Positions 20,441 through 21,355 of a stretch of 21,355 bases of DNA are shown here, in pieces. The position numbers and the translations under genes are program-made. Every line of letters starts with the position of its first letter. The first letter of the stretch is position 1. The notes beneath the pieces were generated by a model. It did not search any database, was not told where the DNA came from, and was given only the letters and a program-made list of their open reading frames with translations. Origin of the DNA: a virus; the IMG/VR virus record IMGVR_UViG_3300006875_000205, positions 1 to 21,355 of that record, one strand, 5' to 3'.

Positions 20441-21355
20441 ATGGCGATTCCCGGCCCCGGCGTAGCGATATCACTAAACACTATTGCTGCTGAATTTGGT
20501 GGAACAACTCCACATTCATTGACTGAGTATTACCGAGGTGGTGGTCTTGTACCAAATTCTCCAGCTAACTTAGGAATTCCAACATCTGGGCAAATTGCTG
20601 TTGGCGATTTTTACGGATCATCAGCAGTAACAAGAGTTTCAATACCACTTACTATATCCGCTAACACTTATAACTATGATGTCTACACTACAGCATCTAC
20701 AAATCCTTTATATGTTGCTGGATCGTCAGATGTAACTGTGACAGTGAATCCGGGGGTTATAGTTGGAAGCACTGCAACACCTACTTACGCTATGTTAGTA
20801 CCATCTGCGTTTGACACAGGTGATACTGTTACCATCGTAAACAACGGAACTATTCAAGGTATGGGGGGTGTTGGCGGTGCAGGTGGTAATCCCGGCCCCG
20901 GCGGCGGCAATGTTCCGGGATATGCCGGTGCATTTGGCGGCAACGCTATCTATGTAAACCGCCCAACCACTATTACTAATAATGGTGCTGTCATAGGCGG
21001 CGGTGGTGGCGGTGGTGGCGGTGGTGGTCGTGTCTATTCAGCGCCAAGCCCAAAAGGCTCTACAACTTATAGAAAAGGCGGCGGTGGTGGCGGTGGTGGC
21101 GCTGGTTATAACTCAGGCGCTGGTGGTGCAGGAGGGTTAGGGGCTAATGCAACCTACAGTGGTAGCCCCGGATCTCCCGGTACTCAGACATCTGGCGGTG
21201 CTGGCGGTGCGGGGAATAATGCCGGGCCTAATAACCCGGCTGGCCCCGGAGGATCTGGTGGTGGTCAAGGCGCATCAGGCGCAAACGGTACTCCTGCCGG
21301 AGCGCCCGGTGGGGCTGGTGGTACAGCAGGTAATTACATAGTAGGTAATACATTT
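20441..21355 (+). CDS. Glycine-rich tail adhesin (3' end off window)
   Basis: Starts ATG 20441, two bases after the previous stop, and remains open for 305 codons to the window edge. Residues 1-65 (AIPGPGVAISLNTIAAEFGG, then a TEYYRGGGLVP segment, up to VGDFYGSS) are a recurrent phage module that I associate with attachment to the tail. Residues about 70-130 are beta-rich. From about 140 onward the protein is dominated by glycine runs (up to 11 in a row) with asparagine and proline, like the polyglycine-II helical layers of T-even-type gp38 adhesins, where loops bind host surface receptors. The final visible residues NYIVGNTF resemble the C-terminal stitch of such proteins. Confidence 0.82.
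   Translation, partial: MAIPGPGVAISLNTIAAEFGGTTPHSLTEYYRGGGLVPNSPANLGIPTSGQIAVGDFYGSSAVTRVSIPLTISANTYNYDVYTTASTNPLYVAGSSDVTVTVNPGVIVGSTATPTYAMLVPSAFDTGDTVTIVNNGTIQGMGGVGGAGGNPGPGGGNVPGYAGAFGGNAIYVNRPTTITNNGAVIGGGGGGGGGGGRVYSAPSPKGSTTYRKGGGGGGGGAGYNSGAGGAGGLGANATYSGSPGSPGTQTSGGAGGAGNNAGPNNPAGPGGSGGGQGASGANGTPAGAPGGAGGTAGNYIVGNTF

Noticed and set aside
20998-21030. GGT/GGC-rich tract as a possible non-coding microsatellite
   Set aside because: It is in frame within the long glycine-rich protein, so coding sequence explains it.

Overview
The window is a stretch of a tailed double-stranded DNA phage genome, either free or integrated. It holds replication and recombination genes, a full packaging and head-assembly module, and the start of the tail genes. 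The head module is a large coiled-coil-ended portal, an acidic scaffold, a major capsid protein resembling the DUF5309/SU10 group, and a head-tail adaptor. This points to a podovirus-like phage, although no diagnostic tail-tube gene lies in the window. Several small families (DUF6496-like, DUF6321-like, DUF7696-like, VRR-NUC, Ref-like HNH) and a short 'ISLNTIAAEFGG' tail-fibre N-terminus are ones I associate with phages of freshwater Betaproteobacteria. That host is inference. No integrase, lysis gene, DNA polymerase, tRNA or CRISPR array was seen.

Left arm (1-1994, minus strand). One operon reads leftward from a clear TTGACA-N17-CATTAT promoter at 2031-2059. Its order is two small hypotheticals, a previously unlisted 32-residue membrane peptide (1452-1550), a 57-residue protein, an ERF-type single-strand annealing recombinase, a 79-residue protein with an SSB-like acidic tail, then a GC-rich, hairpin-rich, gene-free stretch (about 181-390) and a truncated XRE-like repressor at the window edge. 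A second promoter (2104-2132) fires rightward, so 1995-2160 is the divergent control region.

Early rightward block (2161-8083). A small membrane protein and a winged-helix/zinc protein split by a frameshift lead into a DUF1376 replication protein, a conserved hypothetical, a DnaB/T7gp4-type helicase core, a DUF7696-like protein, an AT-rich hypothetical, a VRR-NUC nuclease and further hypotheticals. Most adjacent genes overlap by 1-14 bases. A separate promoter at 6120-6147 drives a zinc-ribbon protein and small genes that end in a Ref-like HNH nuclease.

Basic-peptide cluster and accessory genes (7919-11641). Four tiny lysine-rich ORFs overlap head to tail through ATGA junctions, followed by a GT-A glycosyltransferase and a 743-residue 'polyvalent'-type protein with patchy base composition.

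Late block (11669-21355). This runs terminase small and large subunits, portal, an AT-rich beta-rich hypothetical, a helical hypothetical, scaffold and capsid. A strong intrinsic terminator follows the capsid, then a small virion-type protein, a second glycosyltransferase, the head-tail adaptor, two tail-fibre-type proteins and a glycine-rich adhesin that runs off the right edge.
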